From Phycisphaerales bacterium (GTDB lineage Bacteria > Planctomycetota > Phycisphaerae > Phycisphaerales > UBA1924), in NCBI GenBank assembly GCA_019750095.1, contig JAIEOW010000170.1, positions 1 to 55,700 on the forward strand: a stretch of 55,700 nucleotides of DNA, given 5' to 3'. The notes below the pieces were generated by a model. It was not told where the DNA came from. It saw nothing but the letters and a program-made list of their open reading frames with translations, and searched no databases. The position numbers were made by a program, and so were the translations under genes. Position 1 is the stretch's first letter. Every line of letters starts with the position of its first letter. Positions 54,899-55,700 of this stretch are shown here, piece after piece.

Positions 54899-54962
54899 GT
54901 GACGCGGTGACGCGGTGACGCGGTGACGCGGTGACGCGGTGACGCGGTGACGCGGTGACGCG
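54899..54962. repeat. Tandem array of eight GTGACGCG octamers
   Basis: Eight perfect head-to-tail copies of the 8-mer GTGACGCG (54899-54962), preceded by a near-copy (gtggcg) and followed by GTGATGAT. It begins 12 nt past the permease stop. A minus-strand ORF reading PRHRVTAS repeats is an artefact of the array. Confidence 0.95.
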
Positions 54963-55176
54963 GTGATGATTGTAGAGATCGGTCAAGAGTCCTTGTTGCA
55001 TGCCTCTCGGTGGTTTTCGCTCGAAGAGCGCACGAGCTGTTGCCGGTGGCGCAGCGAGCATCGCGAGCAAGCCACCGGTACGCGGGGAACACACGTCTTG
55101 TGCTCAAACTGTTTCTTCTTCCGCCCGTCTGAGGGCGGACCATCGGCGATCGGTGACACACCACCCTTAATCAAAC
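54963..55176. other. Intergenic region with inverted repeats
   Basis: No gene is seen. It holds a CCGGTGGC / GCCACCGG inverted repeat (55043-55050, 55071-55078; 20-nt loop with an inner GCGA-gca-TCGC palindrome) and a TCCGCCC-gtctga-GGGCGGA hairpin (55120-55139), neither followed by a T run. Confidence 0.5.
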
Positions 55177-55611
55177 TCACCGCCGCCGCACCACCACAAA
55201 CGCCCGCGCCCCGCCCCGCGCTTCAAACACCACCGGGTCCCCACGATCGATCGCCCACTCGCGCTTGTGCAGCGCGATCTGTTCCTCCTGATAGATCGCC
55301 AGCGCTCCGCTCGGCACATCCACCGATCGCACCGGTGCCTTCTCCGTCACATACCGCGGCCAGATCCCCGTGCGAATGTACAGCACCGCACCTTCTGTGT
55401 ATGCCAACCCGATGTTGTAGTACCGCTCTTCGGGATGCTCCTGCACGAATCGGATCAGCTCTTCGCGCGCGGGCTGCTGGCGCTTCGCACGCAGCTCATC
55501 CACCTCGCCGATTGTGCGCACGATCTGCACCACGCACGCGAGCATCCCAAGCACAACCACGATCGCCATCCCCCGATCAATCATCAAACCCGTCGGCACC
55601 ACACGTGCCAC
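55177..55611 (-). CDS. Small membrane-anchored protein of unknown function
   Basis: A 144-residue protein with one N-terminal hydrophobic helix (MAIVVVLGMLACVVQIV) and an exported-type soluble domain (ELRAKRQQPAREELIRF, YYNIGLAYTEGAVLYIRTG). No family is recognised. GTG 55611 is the longest start; ATG 55584 leaves the helix intact. A short minus-strand ORF end (TGA at 55637) lies just upstream, so the two could belong to one operon running out of the window. Confidence 0.5.
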   Translation of the reverse strand: MARVVPTGLMIDRGMAIVVVLGMLACVVQIVRTIGEVDELRAKRQQPAREELIRFVQEHPEERYYNIGLAYTEGAVLYIRTGIWPRYVTEKAPVRSVDVPSGALAIYQEEQIALHKREWAIDRGDPVVFEARGGARAFVVVRRR

Positions 55612-55636
55612 CGACCGCGGCCCTGAGGAATGCCAT

Positions 55637-55699
55637 TCAGTTATCGATGGAGTGGCGGTTGAGGAGCCATGTGGTGGATTGGGAGCGGGGGCGGGTCAT
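55637..55699 (-). CDS. Partial minus-strand ORF at the window edge
   Basis: The last bases read, on the minus strand, MTRPRSQSTTWLLNRHSIDN then TGA (55637-55639). It is either the C-terminal end of a gene that enters from outside the window or chance. It lies 26 nt upstream of the next minus-strand gene. Confidence 0.25.
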   Translation of the reverse strand: MTRPRSQSTTWLLNRHSIDN

Positions 55700-55700
55700 G

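Noticed and set aside
54899..54962. CRISPR-like array
   Set aside because: Units are 8 nt and contiguous with no spacers, so it is a simple tandem repeat.
54837..55164. Minus-strand ORFs with PRHRVTAS repeats
   Set aside because: Created by the octamer tandem array; 8-nt units read in three frames give a repeating peptide without selection.

Overview
The window looks like a chromosomal piece of a GC-rich planctomycete, most likely class Phycisphaerae. This rests on family knowledge rather than a marker gene. Nine secreted proteins end in a dockerin-like Ca-binding segment, several closing with NAWFAGC or a variant (the planctomycete 'GC-type' dockerin tail). There are two prepilin-like proteins with a FADGH-type tail motif, and a small protein with a CPECG zinc-ribbon tail. 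No rRNA, tRNA, CRISPR array or transposase was seen.

Layout. 1-0.75 kb: a broken ORF end and a Lys/Arg-rich histone-like protein with its terminator. 0.97-8.8 kb: class II DAHP synthase, a palindrome-rich spacer, a CNT nucleoside transporter, a dockerin-tagged beta-propeller with two c-type haem motifs, a prepilin-like protein and a TetR regulator. 9.3-14.3 kb: a dockerin protein, a PAS-LuxR regulator and a dockerin-tagged SGNH-like protein. 14.5-18.5 kb: topA and miaA on the minus strand. 18.7-30.3 kb: five consecutive large secreted proteins built from PPC-like modules, a lamin-tail domain, and arrays of a six-cysteine 'GACC' repeat, four of them ending in a shared Cys-rich linker plus dockerin. 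30.5-34.9 kb: GT-C glycosyltransferase, gatB, an L,D-transpeptidase and a tail-anchored zinc-ribbon protein. 34.9-41.8 kb: pyrR followed by a surface-polysaccharide neighbourhood (two GT4, a WcaF-like acyltransferase, an FkbM methyltransferase and a tandem GT2 fusion). 42-48.3 kb: a second prepilin-like protein, an orphan secreted protein, a zinc-ribbon membrane protein and another GT4. 48.4-55.7 kb: dnaE, a probable structured RNA, a small membrane protein, a sugar-type ABC permease, an octamer tandem repeat and a small membrane-anchored protein.

How it fits together. The housekeeping genes (aromatic synthesis, topA, miaA, gatB, pyrR, dnaE) are interspersed with a cell-surface programme: secreted Cys-rich modular proteins sharing one C-terminal tag, polysaccharide-building enzymes, prepilin-like proteins and an L,D-transpeptidase. 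No cohesin-like partner for the dockerins is visible here, so how these proteins are retained at the surface is open. The most unusual elements are the 11.6-kb cluster of GACC-repeat/dockerin proteins, an in-frame palindromic element inside dnaE, several families of intergenic palindromes, and a terminator-ended structured transcript upstream of a small membrane protein gene.
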